A stretch of 64,000 nt of DNA from Inhella inkyongensis (lineage in GTDB: Bacteria > Pseudomonadota > Gammaproteobacteria > Burkholderiales > Burkholderiaceae_C), in assembly GCF_005952805.1 (NCBI RefSeq), contig NZ_CP040709.1, positions 2,852,001-2,916,000 on the forward strand, in the 5' to 3' direction. Shown here one piece after another: positions 50,638 to 60,466 of the stretch (within the stretch, counting starts at the first letter, position 1; each line of letters opens with the position of its first letter). Under the pieces are notes generated by a model. That model had not been told where the DNA came from and made no database searches. It saw nothing but the letters and a program-made list of their open reading frames with translations. The position numbers and the translations under genes were made by a program.

Positions 50638-52545
50638 TCAAACCTTGGCGGCGATGTCGGCGGCGATCTTCGATTGGAAGTCGTCCAGCCCCATCACCCC
50701 CAGATCCTGGTTACCGCGGGCGCGCACCGCAACGCTCCGGTTCGCCTTTTCCTTATCGCCAACGACCAGGATATAGGGAACCTTTTGCAGGGAATGCGAG
50801 CGAATTTTATAGGTGATCTTGTCCGCCCGCACGTCCGCCTGGGCCCTAAGCCCTTGTTTTTGCAGCATTTTCGCGACTTCTTGGGCGTAATCGGCCTGTC
50901 CCTCACTGATGGAGGCGATCACCACCTGGGTCGGCGCCAGCCAGGCCGGCAGCGCGCCGGCATGCTGTTCGATCAGGATGCCGATGAAGCGCTCCAGGCT
51001 GCCGACGATGGCGCGGTGCAGCATCACCGGGGGCCGATGGCTGCTGTCCTCGGCCACATAGTGGGCATCCAGGCGCTGGGCCATGCTGAAGTCGACCTGC
51101 ATGGTGCCGCACTGCCATTCACGACCCAGGGCGTCCTTGAGCGTGTACTCGATCTTGGGCCCGTAGAAGGCACCGTCGCCGGGGGCGATCACGAATTCAC
51201 AGCCCGAGCGGCGCAGCGATTCCATCAGCGCGTGCTCGGCCTTGTCCCAGATTTCGTCGGAACCGATCCGGGCCGCCGGACGCGTGGCCACTTTGTAGAG
51301 GATGTCGGTGAAGCCGAAGTCCTTGTAGACCTTTTGCAGCAGCTCCGTGTAGACCACGCACTCAGGCAGGATCATGTCCTCGGTGCAGAAGATGTGGCCA
51401 TCGTCCTGCGTGAACGCACGCACGCGCATGATGCCGTGCAGGCCCCCGGTGGGCTCGTTGCGATGGCACTGGCCGAACTCACCGTAGCGCAGCGGCAGGT
51501 CGCGGTAGCTCTTCACGCCCTGCTTGAAGATCAGGATGTGACCCGGGCAGTTCATGGGCTTGAGGGCGTACTCGCGCTTGTCCGACTCGGTCGTGAACAT
51601 CGCGTCGCGGTACTTCTCCCAATGGCCGCTCTTTTCCCACAACACGCGGTCAACGATCTGCGGGCCCTTGACCTCCTGGTAGCCGTTGTCACGGTAGACA
51701 CGGCGCATGTACTGCTCCACCTCCTGCCACACCGTCCAGCCCTTGGGATGCCAGAACACCGTGCCGGGGCTGTGTTCGTCCAGGTGGAACAGATCCAGTT
51801 CCGCGCCGAGGCGGCGGTGGTCGCGCTTCTCAGCCTCCTCAAGGCGCGTCAAATAGGCCGCCAGATCCTCCTTGGTGCACCAGGCCGTGCCGTAGACGCG
51901 CTGCAGCATCTCGTTGCGATGGTCACCGCGCCAATAGGCGCCGGCCACCTTCATCAACTTGAAGTGCTTGAGCTTGCCGGTAGAGGGCACGTGGGGGCCG
52001 CGGCACAGGTCCTCAAAGGCCCCTTCGCGGTAAAGGCTGACCTCCTCGCCGGCCGGGATGGCGCCGATCAACTCGGCCTTGTAGGCCTCGCCCAAGCCCT
52101 TGAAGTAGGCGATGGCCTCGTCACGCGGCAACACGCGGCGTTCTACCTTCTCGTCCTTCTTGGCCAGTTCCTGCATCTTGACCTCGATGGCCGCCAGGTC
52201 CTCGGGCGTGAAGGGGCGCTTGTAGGCAAAGTCGTAATAGAAGCCGTTTTCAATCACCGGGCCGATCGTCACCTGCGCGTCGGGGAACAGCTCCTTGACC
52301 GCATAGGCCAGCAAGTGCGCCGTGCTGTGACGAATCAACTCCAGGCCGTCCGCATCCTTCTCGGTCACGATGGCCAGCTGCGCGTCACGCTCGATCAAAA
52401 AGGACAGGTCCACCAGCTTGCCGTCCACGCGGCCACCCAGGGCTGCCTTGGCCAAGCCGGCGCCGATGCTGGCGGCCACCTGGCCGACCGTGACAGGCCC
52501 ATCGAAGGGGCGCTTGGAACCATCGGGAAGTTGGATAGCGATCAT
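50638..52545 (-). CDS. thrS: Threonine--tRNA ligase
   Basis: Class II synthetase for threonine. The 635-residue protein has an N-terminal TGS domain ([20 protein letters not shown]), the editing domain with [17 protein letters not shown], the catalytic core with the zinc-site cysteine in [32 protein letters not shown] and the C-terminal anticodon-binding domain. It heads the thrS-infC-rpmI-rplT-pheST run, as in most bacteria. Confidence 0.97.
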   Translation of the reverse strand: MIAIQLPDGSKRPFDGPVTVGQVAASIGAGLAKAALGGRVDGKLVDLSFLIERDAQLAIVTEKDADGLELIRHSTAHLLAYAVKELFPDAQVTIGPVIENGFYYDFAYKRPFTPEDLAAIEVKMQELAKKDEKVERRVLPRDEAIAYFKGLGEAYKAELIGAIPAGEEVSLYREGAFEDLCRGPHVPSTGKLKHFKLMKVAGAYWRGDHRNEMLQRVYGTAWCTKEDLAAYLTRLEEAEKRDHRRLGAELDLFHLDEHSPGTVFWHPKGWTVWQEVEQYMRRVYRDNGYQEVKGPQIVDRVLWEKSGHWEKYRDAMFTTESDKREYALKPMNCPGHILIFKQGVKSYRDLPLRYGEFGQCHRNEPTGGLHGIMRVRAFTQDDGHIFCTEDMILPECVVYTELLQKVYKDFGFTDILYKVATRPAARIGSDEIWDKAEHALMESLRRSGCEFVIAPGDGAFYGPKIEYTLKDALGREWQCGTMQVDFSMAQRLDAHYVAEDSSHRPPVMLHRAIVGSLERFIGILIEQHAGALPAWLAPTQVVIASISEGQADYAQEVAKMLQKQGLRAQADVRADKITYKIRSHSLQKVPYILVVGDKEKANRSVAVRARGNQDLGVMGLDDFQSKIAADIAAKV

Positions 52546-52718
52546 CTTGAAATCCTCAGAAACGAAAAACGCGGCCGGCGGCCGCGTTCAAGGGAAAGGC
52601 AAAGGGGAACTCAGGCGCGGCACCACGCGGCGGAGGCGCGCCGATCGGGGGAGGTGCTAGTCCGCGGTGTCATAACCCGTGCTGCCTTTCTCGCTCTTGT
52701 TGGTTGAAGGCCGCGATT
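52546..52718 (-). promoter_or_regulatory. thrS leader with terminator-like hairpin
   Basis: On the minus strand a perfect 9 bp stem AACGCGGCC/GGCCGCGTT (52588-52568) is followed by TTTCGTTTC, ending 18 bases before the thrS ATG. A TAGAAT sequence (52721-52716) at the end of the patatin gene could be the promoter -10. The hairpin may terminate transcription from the TonB receptor-patatin pair or attenuate thrS. Confidence 0.5.
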
Positions 52719-53807
52719 CTATAGGGGCAAGGCCTGCAAGCTGGGCTGGCGCGTCAAATGGTCGAACGCGTCGGCCAGGCGCTGGCTCTCGGCCACGGCA
52801 ACACGCCAGCGGCGCTGACGCTCGTCCAACGACAAGTTGGCAAAGTCACTGCGGTCGGGCAGCTTGCCCCCCGGCAGACCGCGCACCCAATCCGGATGCG
52901 GACTCAGCAGCACCACATTGCTGAGGAATTCGCTGGTGCGGTGGCGATGATTGAGCGCCTTGTCCAGCCAGCCCGGCACCACTTGGCGCTGGAAATGCGG
53001 GTAGAGCACCAGTGGCGCCGACGTCTGCAGCAGCGGGCGATAGTCCCAGTGCAGGTGGTAGTCGGTGATGCCGCCATCCCAGTAAGCGCCACGCGGCGCG
53101 CCAGGCAGATCGTGCTGGGCTTGCAGATAGAAGGGAATCGAACAACTGGCCAATAGCACGCGCTGCAGATTGCTCTCCTGCAGCGGCAACTCCCGGCTCG
53201 CCAAATCCCGCAACACCAGCGGCAGATGTTGGCGCGGGTCGCTGAACACCACGCGCTCCAGCCAGGCCCCCAACCACGGTCGACGCAGTGCATTGGAAGC
53301 GAAAGCCCCCAGATAACCCAGGGGCGTGCGCCAGCGCGACTCGCGCCGCAACAAAGGCCCACGGCCGCGCGAGGTCACGAGGTGCAGCCGCCAGCGCGGG
53401 TGCTGCAGCAAGTCGCCCCAATGGCCGTCGAATTGCTCCTTCAGTGTCTGCTCAAACCGCGCCGTCACCAGTGCGCTGCTGGGTCGGCTGCGCCCGGGCT
53501 CGGGGTCGTAACGTTGCGCCACATAGGCACGTGCCAAGCGGTCAAACACGGCGTCCGCCTGCTCGGGCCGGGCCGCCAGGCAGGCAGCACTCATGCGCCA
53601 GGCACCGATAGAGGCGCCGACCAGATGCACCGCCTGCTCGCTTTGCGCCAGCCAAGGCCCAAAGATGAAGCGATCAAGACCGCTCAAGATCAGGCCCTTG
53701 GGTCCGCCCGCAGCGGCCGGTATCAGACCGATGTCTTGCGGCTGCAGGCCGCGTTCAGCCAAGCGTTCACGCGCCGCCGGGCCGGCAAAAACCTGCAGCG
53801 CCTGCAT
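52719..53807 (-). CDS. Patatin-like phospholipase family protein
   Basis: A 362-residue predicted lipid acyl hydrolase with the Ser-Asp dyad of patatins: the oxyanion loop AAAGGPKGL (31-39), nucleophile S66 in VGASIGAW (GxSxG) and D244 in WDGGITDYH (DGG). No signal peptide is evident, so it is probably cytoplasmic or membrane-associated. ATG at 53807 overlaps the TonB-receptor stop as TGATG, indicating translational coupling; the ORF to 53825 would overlap further. Substrate unknown. Confidence 0.82.
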   Translation of the reverse strand: MQALQVFAGPAARERLAERGLQPQDIGLIPAAAGGPKGLILSGLDRFIFGPWLAQSEQAVHLVGASIGAWRMSAACLAARPEQADAVFDRLARAYVAQRYDPEPGRSRPSSALVTARFEQTLKEQFDGHWGDLLQHPRWRLHLVTSRGRGPLLRRESRWRTPLGYLGAFASNALRRPWLGAWLERVVFSDPRQHLPLVLRDLASRELPLQESNLQRVLLASCSIPFYLQAQHDLPGAPRGAYWDGGITDYHLHWDYRPLLQTSAPLVLYPHFQRQVVPGWLDKALNHRHRTSEFLSNVVLLSPHPDWVRGLPGGKLPDRSDFANLSLDERQRRWRVAVAESQRLADAFDHLTRQPSLQALPL

Positions 53808-56002
53808 CAGAAGCGGTGCTCCCAATTGACCGAATACCAGGTGCGCTGGCGACGCTCGGTCAGGTTGTAGTCCCCATTGCGGAACTGAGTGTTGGTGACA
53901 TTGCTAACCGGTGCCAGGTTCTGAATGCCGAAGCGCAGGCCGTCCTTGGGACTGAGCACCATCATGAAGAACGCATCCAGCCCACGCGCCCGGCCGGTCT
54001 CCAGGCGACTCAGCGCGGTCTGCTGCACTTCATAGCTGGGCGTGAAGGTATAGCTCATGCCCATGCTGTGCGGGATACCCTTGAATCGGTAGTCCCAGCC
54101 CAGGGTCATTGACCAAGGCTGCTGCTGCTCCAAGCGATTGTCTGGACCCGTGATGTCCTTGACCTTGGAGTGGTAGACGCTCAAGCTGCCGCGCAGGTTC
54201 AATGCCGTGGCCGGCTCGAACAGGCTGGGCATCAGCTCGCCGGCCCGTCCCTTGAGCTCCAACTCCAGGCCCGAGGTGCTGGCTCGACTCAGGTTCACCG
54301 GCTTGGCCACCCAGCGCGGTCCGGCCGCCCAAGACACCTGGTTCTCCAGCGTCAAGCTGTTGCGAATCAGGCCCGTGATGCGACGGTGGAACACCCCCAC
54401 CGAAAACATCGAGCCGCCGCTGAGGTACTTCTCAAAGGCTAGGTCGAAGCCGGTCGCCAGTTCGGGCTCCAGGCCCGGGTTGCCCACGCGGTCCGGCGCC
54501 GTCTCGGTATTGGGCCCGCTGGTCGGGTAGTTGGTGTTGATGGTGGGCCGAGCGATGAGCTGTTGCACATCTGGCGCCTTGTAGCTGCGCGTCAGGCTGG
54601 CGCGAATCAGATCCCGCGCCTTGGGATCGAACTTGTAGTTCAGGTGGAACAAGGGCGTGAGCACCGAGCTGTTGCTACGGAAGGTCGAGCCCACTCCTTC
54701 GCTGACCGTCTTGATGCGCTCATTGCGCAGGCCCAGATAGGCCGACCACTGCGGCGCAATCTCCCACTCGTCCTGCACAAACAGCGCGCTGCGGGTCACG
54801 GTGGCGTCAAAGGGCTGTCCCTCCACACCCGGCAACAGATCGAGGCCGTTCTCCAACGTGCGGCGCTCTTCCTCGCGGGTGCGGCGCTCCAACTCGGCGC
54901 CGGCCGTCACCGTGTGCGACTCCCCCACGAACTGGGTGTACTTGCCGCTCAGATTGAAGCCGCGGTTCTTGCCGCTGCCCAGGGTCTGGCGCTCAACGGT
55001 CTGTACGCCGGCGGCATTGCGGCCATGGAATTGGTTGTCGAAACGCGAACGCGCGCCGCCGGTGCCCGCCTTCAGCTCAATGCGCTGGTCATCGCTGAAG
55101 CGGTTGTTGTATTGCAGATTGACGCGAGCATGCTCAAAGAAGCCACGGGTCAGGAAGTCGTCGTCGACGCTGACCGGCGTGCTGCCCTGCTCAACCTCAG
55201 TCACGGTGGCACCGCGATTGCGGAAGTTGTTGCGCACCACAAAGCCCTGCAAGGTGAGGGTCTCGTCGTCGCCCAGCTTCCAGTTCACGCGCGGCGCCAT
55301 GTTGAAGCCGTGACCGTAGGGCACATCCCAGCCGTCGGTGGCCAGGCGCTGCGCCTGGCCTTGGGCATCCCGGCCCTGACGCAGGGTCTCCGTCTCGTTG
55401 AGCAAGCGCCAGCTGAAGAAGGAGATCGGCAGCACCACGCCGAGGCCGCCCTTGCGGTCGCCATAGGTGAAGCTGCCATTGGTGACCGGTCGGTCGTGGT
55501 TGTAGGCCAGACCCAGCCGCAGGTCGCGCTGCAGCACGCGCGGGGCGTCCTTCAAGATGATGTTGACGGTGCCGGCAATGGCCTGTGCGCTCTGGTCGGC
55601 GGTCGGGGCCTTGCTGACCTCGATGCGCTCCACTTGGGCCGGATTGACCTGCTCCAGGTTGAAGCCCGGGGGCGCCGGGTCGCCATTGACCAAGATCTGC
55701 GTGAAGGCCCCGCCCAAACCGCGCATGCGCAGTTGGCCGCCGCTGACATTCACACCCGGCAGACGCTTGAGCACATCGCTGAGCTGGGTGTCACCGTACT
55801 TATCCAGTTCCTCGCGACCGTAAATCTGTTTGGCCACCGGCTGGCGACGCCGCATCTCCGAGTCGGTCAATGCGCGGCTGCGCACCTCCACGCGTTCAAG
55901 TTGCTGCGGATTGGCACGGCTGTCGTCGGCCACTTCTTGCTGGGCATGGGCCAGATTGGCAGCCAAACAGGCGACCGCCAGGGCAACGGGGCGAAGAATC
56001 AT
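53807..56002 (-). CDS. TonB-dependent outer-membrane receptor
   Basis: A 731-residue receptor. The signal peptide MILRPVALAVACLAANLAHA is followed by a plug domain (about 45-165: YGDTQLSDVLKRLPGVNVSGGQ and RMRGLGGAFTQILVNGDPAPP in parts) and a 22-strand-type barrel ending in the aromatic WEHRF, which outer-membrane proteins use for BAM recognition. TonB-box residues are not clear. No TonB, ExbB/ExbD or ligand-specific genes lie near, so the substrate (siderophore, sugar or other) is unknown. It is coupled to a patatin-like lipase downstream. Confidence 0.93.
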   Translation of the reverse strand: MILRPVALAVACLAANLAHAQQEVADDSRANPQQLERVEVRSRALTDSEMRRRQPVAKQIYGREELDKYGDTQLSDVLKRLPGVNVSGGQLRMRGLGGAFTQILVNGDPAPPGFNLEQVNPAQVERIEVSKAPTADQSAQAIAGTVNIILKDAPRVLQRDLRLGLAYNHDRPVTNGSFTYGDRKGGLGVVLPISFFSWRLLNETETLRQGRDAQGQAQRLATDGWDVPYGHGFNMAPRVNWKLGDDETLTLQGFVVRNNFRNRGATVTEVEQGSTPVSVDDDFLTRGFFEHARVNLQYNNRFSDDQRIELKAGTGGARSRFDNQFHGRNAAGVQTVERQTLGSGKNRGFNLSGKYTQFVGESHTVTAGAELERRTREEERRTLENGLDLLPGVEGQPFDATVTRSALFVQDEWEIAPQWSAYLGLRNERIKTVSEGVGSTFRSNSSVLTPLFHLNYKFDPKARDLIRASLTRSYKAPDVQQLIARPTINTNYPTSGPNTETAPDRVGNPGLEPELATGFDLAFEKYLSGGSMFSVGVFHRRITGLIRNSLTLENQVSWAAGPRWVAKPVNLSRASTSGLELELKGRAGELMPSLFEPATALNLRGSLSVYHSKVKDITGPDNRLEQQQPWSMTLGWDYRFKGIPHSMGMSYTFTPSYEVQQTALSRLETGRARGLDAFFMMVLSPKDGLRFGIQNLAPVSNVTNTQFRNGDYNLTERRQRTWYSVNWEHRF

Positions 56003-56220
56003 TCAAGGCTTTCGGGTGGAGCGGACAGGCGCCGCGCGTTGGATGGAGTGCGCTCAGGCCAGGGGCAACGCGGCCTGACTGGGCTGGGCAATCCACGGAC
56101 TGGGGCGAACCCTAGCAGGCCGGCCCCCCTCTCCCAAAAGCCATGCGACCAAAGGGCCACAGACCGGCGCGAACTGTCGCAAATTGACCGCAGCCAGCGC
56201 CGGGCTTGTGCGGCTGCAGA
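56003..56220 (-). other. Intergenic region upstream of the TonB receptor
   Basis: The 218 bp between tex and the receptor gene (both minus) contain a 7 bp inverted repeat TCAGGCC/GGCCTGA (about 56054-56077) and little else. No consensus promoter, Fur-like box or terminator T-run was recognised by eye. Confidence 0.35.
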
Positions 56221-58569
56221 TCAGCGCTTGCCGCCCTGCAGCTTGGCAAAGGCCGCCGCCATGGCGCCGCCCGCAGCAGCCGGCGCGGCCGATGTTGGGC
56301 CTGAGCGCCCGCTGCGCTCGTTGCGCGCAGCCGGTCGGTACTGGTTCTGCCCGGCGTCCCCGCTGCGCTGCGGCTGGGCATCCAGCTTCATGGTCAGCGA
56401 GATGCGTTTGCGCGCCAGATCCACCTCCAGCACCTTGACACGCACGATGTCGCCGGTCTTCACCACTTCACGGGCATCGCTGACGAATTTATTGCTGAGT
56501 TGGCTGACATGGATGAGCCCGTCCTGGTGCACGCCCAGGTCCACAAAGGCGCCGAACTGGGCCACATTGCTGACCGTGCCTTCGAGCACCATGCCCACGC
56601 TCAGGTCCTTGAGGTCTTCCACGCCCTCGGTAAAGCGCGCCACCTTGAAGTCCGGACGCGGATCGCGCCCCGGCTTTTCCAACTCCTGCAGAACATCCTT
56701 GACCGTGATGAGACCAAAGCGCTCGTCGGCCAGGCTGTCGGCCCGCACCCGGCGCAGCACGTCCGAGCGGCCCATCACGTCCTGAATCGGCGCGCCCAGT
56801 TGGTCCAGGATGCGCTGCACGACCGGATAGGTCTCGGGGTGCACACCGCTCTGGTCCAGTGGGTTGTCGCCCTCGCGAATGCGCAAGAAACCCGCCGCCA
56901 ACTCAAAGGTCTTGGGACCCAGTCCCGTCACATCCAGCAACGCCTTGCGATTCTTGAAAGGACCCTGCGCATCGCGATGCCGCACGATGGATTGGGCCAG
57001 ACCCACGGTCAGGCCAGAGACCCGCGCCAGCAACGGCGCCGAGGCGGTATTCAAGTCCACGCCCACGCCGTTCACGCAGTCTTCCACCACCGCGACCAGG
57101 CTGCGTGCCAGTTCGCTCTGGTTCACATCGTGCTGGTACTGACCCACGCCGATGCTCTTGGGCTCGATCTTCACAAGCTCCGCCAGCGGATCCTGCAGGC
57201 GCCGCGCGATAGACACCGCGCCGCGCAGGCTCACGTCCAGGTCCGGCAGCTCCTTGCTGGCCACTTCCGACGCGGAGTACACCGAAGCCCCGGCCTCGCT
57301 GACCACCACCTTCTGGATGGCGACGCCCGGAGCAAGAGCTTGGAGGCGCTTGATCAGGTCGGCCGCCAACTTGTCGGTCTCGCGGCTGGCCGTGCCGTTG
57401 CCGATGGCGATCAGATTCACACCGTGTGCGGCGCACAGCTTGGCCAGGGTGTGCAGCGACCCTTCCCAGTCGCGGCGCGGCTCGTGCGGGTAGACCGTGT
57501 TCGTGTCCAACACCTTGCCGGTCTCGCCCACCACCGCCACCTTGACGCCGGTGCGGATGCCAGGGTCCAGGCCCATTACCACCTTGCGCCCGGCCGGTGC
57601 GGCCAGCAGCAGGTCGCGCAGGTTTTCGGCAAACACCTTGATGGCGGTGGCCTCGGCGGCCTCACGCAAGCGGGTGAAGAGGTCGCGCTCCAGGCTCATG
57701 GAGAGCTTGACCTTCCAAGTCCAGGCCACGGTCTTCTTGATGAGAGCGTCGCCGGGGCGGTTCTGGTTCTTCCAGCCCAGATGCGCGGCGATGCGCATTT
57801 CGGCCAGGGTCGGTTGACCCGTCACCACCTCTTCGTCCAGCCTCAGCTTCGCATCCAGATAGCCCAGCGTACGGCCGCGGAACACCGCCAGCGCCCGGTG
57901 GCTGGGCACCGAGCGAATCGGCTCGTCGTATTCAAAGTAGTCGCGGAACTTCGCAACTTCAGCGTCGTCTGCGTTCTTGTCCGCCACCTTCTTGCTATCG
58001 AACAGGCCCTCGGCCCACAGCCACTCACGCAAACGGCCCACCAAGGCGGGGTCTTCGGCCCACTGCTCGCTCAAGCAGTCGCGCACACCGTCCAACACGG
58101 CCAGCGCGTCGGCAAAGCCCGCCTCGGCATTCACAAAGGCTGCAGCCTCTTCTTGCGGGTTCAGGCTGGGGTCGGCAAACAGCTTCTCTGCCAAGGGGCC
58201 TAAGCCCGCCTCGCGCGCAATCTGGCCCTTGGTGCGGCGCTTGGGCTTGAAGGGGGCGTACAAGTCCTCCAACACCTGCTTGGTCTCAGCTCCCTCAAAG
58301 GCCGCTCGCAGTTCAATTGTTAGCTTGCCCTGCTCGGCCACGCTCTTGATGACGGCTTCGCGGCGGTCTTCCAGCTCGCGCAGATAGGCCAGGCGGGATT
58401 CCAGCTCGCGCAGCTGGGTGTCATCCAGGTTGTCGGTGGCTTCCTTGCGGTAGCGGGCGATGAAGGGCACGGTGGCGCCGCCATCCAGCAAGTCCACGGC
58501 AGCCTGCACCTGGGCCGCGCGAACCTTCAGTTCGGCGGCAATCTGAGAAATGAGTCGGTCCACAAACAC
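56221..58569 (-). CDS. tex: Tex family RNA-binding protein
   Basis: Transcription accessory protein with helix-turn-helix, YqgF/RuvX-like, helix-hairpin-helix and S1 domains. The product of about 782 residues has the Tex opening [39 protein letters not shown] in part, [18 protein letters not shown] (YqgF), [16 protein letters not shown] (HhH) and [27 protein letters not shown] (S1), each seen in the sequence, and a Ser/Arg/Ala-rich tail. The start is uncertain: GTG at 58569 is preferred because a CAGAAT -10-like element at 58620-58615 would put transcription after the GTG at 58632. Confidence 0.92.
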   Translation of the reverse strand: MFVDRLISQIAAELKVRAAQVQAAVDLLDGGATVPFIARYRKEATDNLDDTQLRELESRLAYLRELEDRREAVIKSVAEQGKLTIELRAAFEGAETKQVLEDLYAPFKPKRRTKGQIAREAGLGPLAEKLFADPSLNPQEEAAAFVNAEAGFADALAVLDGVRDCLSEQWAEDPALVGRLREWLWAEGLFDSKKVADKNADDAEVAKFRDYFEYDEPIRSVPSHRALAVFRGRTLGYLDAKLRLDEEVVTGQPTLAEMRIAAHLGWKNQNRPGDALIKKTVAWTWKVKLSMSLERDLFTRLREAAEATAIKVFAENLRDLLLAAPAGRKVVMGLDPGIRTGVKVAVVGETGKVLDTNTVYPHEPRRDWEGSLHTLAKLCAAHGVNLIAIGNGTASRETDKLAADLIKRLQALAPGVAIQKVVVSEAGASVYSASEVASKELPDLDVSLRGAVSIARRLQDPLAELVKIEPKSIGVGQYQHDVNQSELARSLVAVVEDCVNGVGVDLNTASAPLLARVSGLTVGLAQSIVRHRDAQGPFKNRKALLDVTGLGPKTFELAAGFLRIREGDNPLDQSGVHPETYPVVQRILDQLGAPIQDVMGRSDVLRRVRADSLADERFGLITVKDVLQELEKPGRDPRPDFKVARFTEGVEDLKDLSVGMVLEGTVSNVAQFGAFVDLGVHQDGLIHVSQLSNKFVSDAREVVKTGDIVRVKVLEVDLARKRISLTMKLDAQPQRSGDAGQNQYRPAARNERSGRSGPTSAAPAAAGGAMAAAFAKLQGGKR

Positions 58570-58614
58570 AAAGGGCGCCAGCACGGCGCCCGGGGGATAA
58601 CGCGAAGGGTGGCG

Positions 58615-58680
58615 ATTCTGCCAAAGCGCCACACTAGGGCCTGTTCACACTCATGGAGGCCGCGCTTGGTGTGAATAGGC
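58615..58680. promoter_or_regulatory. Divergent tex/GAF promoter region with inverted repeat
   Basis: CAGAAT on the minus strand (58620-58615) could serve tex. An imperfect inverted repeat, GCCTGTTCACACT (58639-58651) against GGTGTGAATAGGC (58668-58680), pairs 11 of 13 positions across a 16-base loop and lies 40 bases before the GAF gene. It could be an operator or a remnant of a dispersed repeat. Confidence 0.4.
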
Positions 58681-58720
58681 TCAAACCCATTGCCCGCACC
58701 GGGCGCCCGGAGTGCCGCCC

Positions 58721-59230
58721 ATGTTCGATCGCCACCGCGTGATGGCCCTGGCCAAGCAACTGATGGACGGGCAAGTCGACGCTGCCCAGTTCTACCAATC
58801 CCTGACCCAGGCCCTGGCCGAGGAAATGGACTGCTCGCGCGCCAGCCTGTGGATCTACCCAGACGCGGAGTTGCGCGACCGGATCGAGTGCCTGCAGCTC
58901 TACGACCGCACCGACGCCCAGTGGAGCGCCGGCACCGTGCTGCGCGAGGACGACTTCGGACCCTACTTCGAGGCCATGCGGCGCGACAACCTGATCCATG
59001 CGGGCGCGGCCCGTGAGCATCCCAGCACCGCCTGCTTCACCGAGGCCTACTTCGGCCCGCTCAACATCTACTCCCTGCTGGACGTCGGTATCCAGATCGG
59101 CGGCCAGCCCTGGGGGCTGTTCTGCTGCGAGAACACCAGCTTCGAGCTGCATTGGACGCCCGCGCATGTGGACTACCTGCGCCAGGTGGGCACCCTGCTC
59201 GGCTTTGCGCTCAAAAAGGCGCGCGGCTAG
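58721..59230 (+). CDS. GAF domain-containing protein
   Basis: A 169-residue single-domain protein starting MFDRHRVMALAKQLMDGQVD. The body resembles a GAF domain (ASLWIYPDAELRDRIECLQLYDR, NIYSLLDVGIQIGGQPWGLFCCENT with the usual W-G-x-x-C-C-E-N/H pattern, VDYLRQVGTLLGFAL). A GAF domain alone suggests small-ligand or redox sensing, but no output domain is present. ATG at 58721 was chosen over GTG at 58712. Its TAG stop is the left edge of the inverted-repeat element. Confidence 0.78.
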   Translation: MFDRHRVMALAKQLMDGQVDAAQFYQSLTQALAEEMDCSRASLWIYPDAELRDRIECLQLYDRTDAQWSAGTVLREDDFGPYFEAMRRDNLIHAGAAREHPSTACFTEAYFGPLNIYSLLDVGIQIGGQPWGLFCCENTSFELHWTPAHVDYLRQVGTLLGFALKKARG

Positions 59231-59572
59231 GGAGGGTCTGCAACATCCCATGCAACCCGCGTTTGCGAGAGAACCGGCCGGATCGTAGAGCGAGGTCGGA
59301 CACAAACAGTCCAGCGGACTGTTTGTGCCTACCCGAGCGCCGGCGCTTTTGCGCGCCGGCGGCGCGCGAAGGTCGGACTCGCCGTCCGACAGCCGAGCAC
59401 GCCAACGACCGAGACGGCCGGTTATCTCGCAAACCCTTTCGGGCCAAAGACTTTTCGGGCGATGGCCGGCGTTGCAAGCCTTGCTCAGGCCGCCAGCCTG
59501 AGCTGCGGCTCGCGCCTTGGCCTCATCCCGAAAAGTCTTGGCGCGGGCGCAGGGGGTGTTGCAGACCCTCCC
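59230..59572. repeat. Nested inverted-repeat element between two convergent genes
   Basis: The only gap over 300 bp. It is bounded by a 16 bp perfect inverted repeat, GGGAGGGTCTGCAACA (59230-59245) with its complement at 59557-59572, extendable to about 31 bp with few mismatches. Nested inside are a 20 bp arm pair with one mismatch (59261-59280 with 59415-59434) enclosing three hairpins (12 bp perfect stem 59301-59312/59316-59327; 9 bp 59338-59346/59353-59361; 7 bp 59372-59378/59384-59390), and a second arm pair with a one-base bulge (59443-59459 with 59527-59542) enclosing an 8 bp hairpin (59483-59490/59496-59503). No credible gene is encoded. Confidence 0.85.
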
Positions 59573-59575
59573 AAA

Positions 59576-60466
59576 TCAGCCGCGCAGCGCCGCGCGCAAC
59601 TGCTGCCCCAACTCCGGTCGTTCAGCAAAGGGATCGCCCGGGTTGCGGCCCTGCACCATTTCGTCAGCACGCTGACTCACCGCACCCAAAGCCTGCGGAT
59701 GGCTGAACAGCCAGAAGGCTTGAGCCCGCACCCCATCCAGCACCAGGCGCGCCACATCGGCCGCACTCAGCTTGCCAGTGGCCACCGCCTTGGAGGACAT
59801 CGCCTGGCTGATGCGCTGGCTGGGCGTGGGCCGCGCCATCGTGGCCGGATCACGGTTGCGATGGCTATCGGCAATGCCGGTAGGCACGAAATAGGGGCAG
59901 AGCACCGAGCAGTGCACCTGGTCGGTCACCAAGGAAAGATCGTGGTGCAGGGTCTCGCTCAAGGACACCACCGCGTGCTTGCTGACGTTGTAGACCCCCA
60001 TATTGGGTGCATTCAGCACACCCGCCATCGAGGCGGTGTTGACGATGTGGCCCTGCCAGGCGGGGTCGCGCTGGGCAGCCTCCAGCATCATGGGCGTGAA
60101 CAGGCGCACCCCATGCACCACCCCCATCAGGTTGACGCCCAGCACCCAGTCCCAATCCCTGACCGTGGCTTCCCAGATCAGGCCACCAAAGCCCACCCCG
60201 GCGTTGTTGAACACCAGATGCGGCGCGCCCACATGGGCCTGCACGGCGGCGGCCAAGGTCTGCATCTCGGCGGGGCTGCTGACATCGACCCGCTGTGCCA
60301 GCACGGTGTGCGCGGCCAACTCCTGGGCCACGCGGTCCAGCGCGTCGGCCTGCACATCCACCAGCACCAGGCGCATGCCCTCAGTCGCGCACAGGCGGGC
60401 CAACTCCAGCCCAAAGCCCGAACCCGCGCCGGTGATGAGGGCCGTCTTCCCGTTCAAGTCCTTCAT
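59576..60466 (-). CDS. Short-chain dehydrogenase/reductase
   Basis: A 296-residue classical SDR with cofactor motif TGAGSGFG (about 12-19), NNAG near residue 88, and catalytic YNVSK preceded by a conserved serine. ATG at 60466 overlaps the upstream GNAT stop (ATGA), so it is the last gene of an operon with acyl-CoA metabolism genes. D-V in LVDVQADAL after the Rossmann fold suggests NAD preference. The ORF reaching 60607 is rejected. Substrate unknown. Confidence 0.9.
   Translation of the reverse strand: MKDLNGKTALITGAGSGFGLELARLCATEGMRLVLVDVQADALDRVAQELAAHTVLAQRVDVSSPAEMQTLAAAVQAHVGAPHLVFNNAGVGFGGLIWEATVRDWDWVLGVNLMGVVHGVRLFTPMMLEAAQRDPAWQGHIVNTASMAGVLNAPNMGVYNVSKHAVVSLSETLHHDLSLVTDQVHCSVLCPYFVPTGIADSHRNRDPATMARPTPSQRISQAMSSKAVATGKLSAADVARLVLDGVRAQAFWLFSHPQALGAVSQRADEMVQGRNPGDPFAERPELGQQLRAALRG

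Noticed and set aside
50674..56785. Long plus-strand frames of 677 and 740 codons
   Set aside because: They mirror thrS and the TonB receptor plus the tex end; no motifs and no ribosome binding sites.
58570..58632. Longer tex start at GTG 58632
   Set aside because: It would precede the probable -10 region and adds residues not seen in Tex proteins; not fully excluded.
59211..59477. An 88-codon minus-strand frame and a 184-codon plus-strand frame in the nested repeat
   Set aside because: Both cross inverted-repeat arms, overlap a neighbouring gene, and have Arg/Ser-rich compositions with no motif; the repeat structure explains the open frames.
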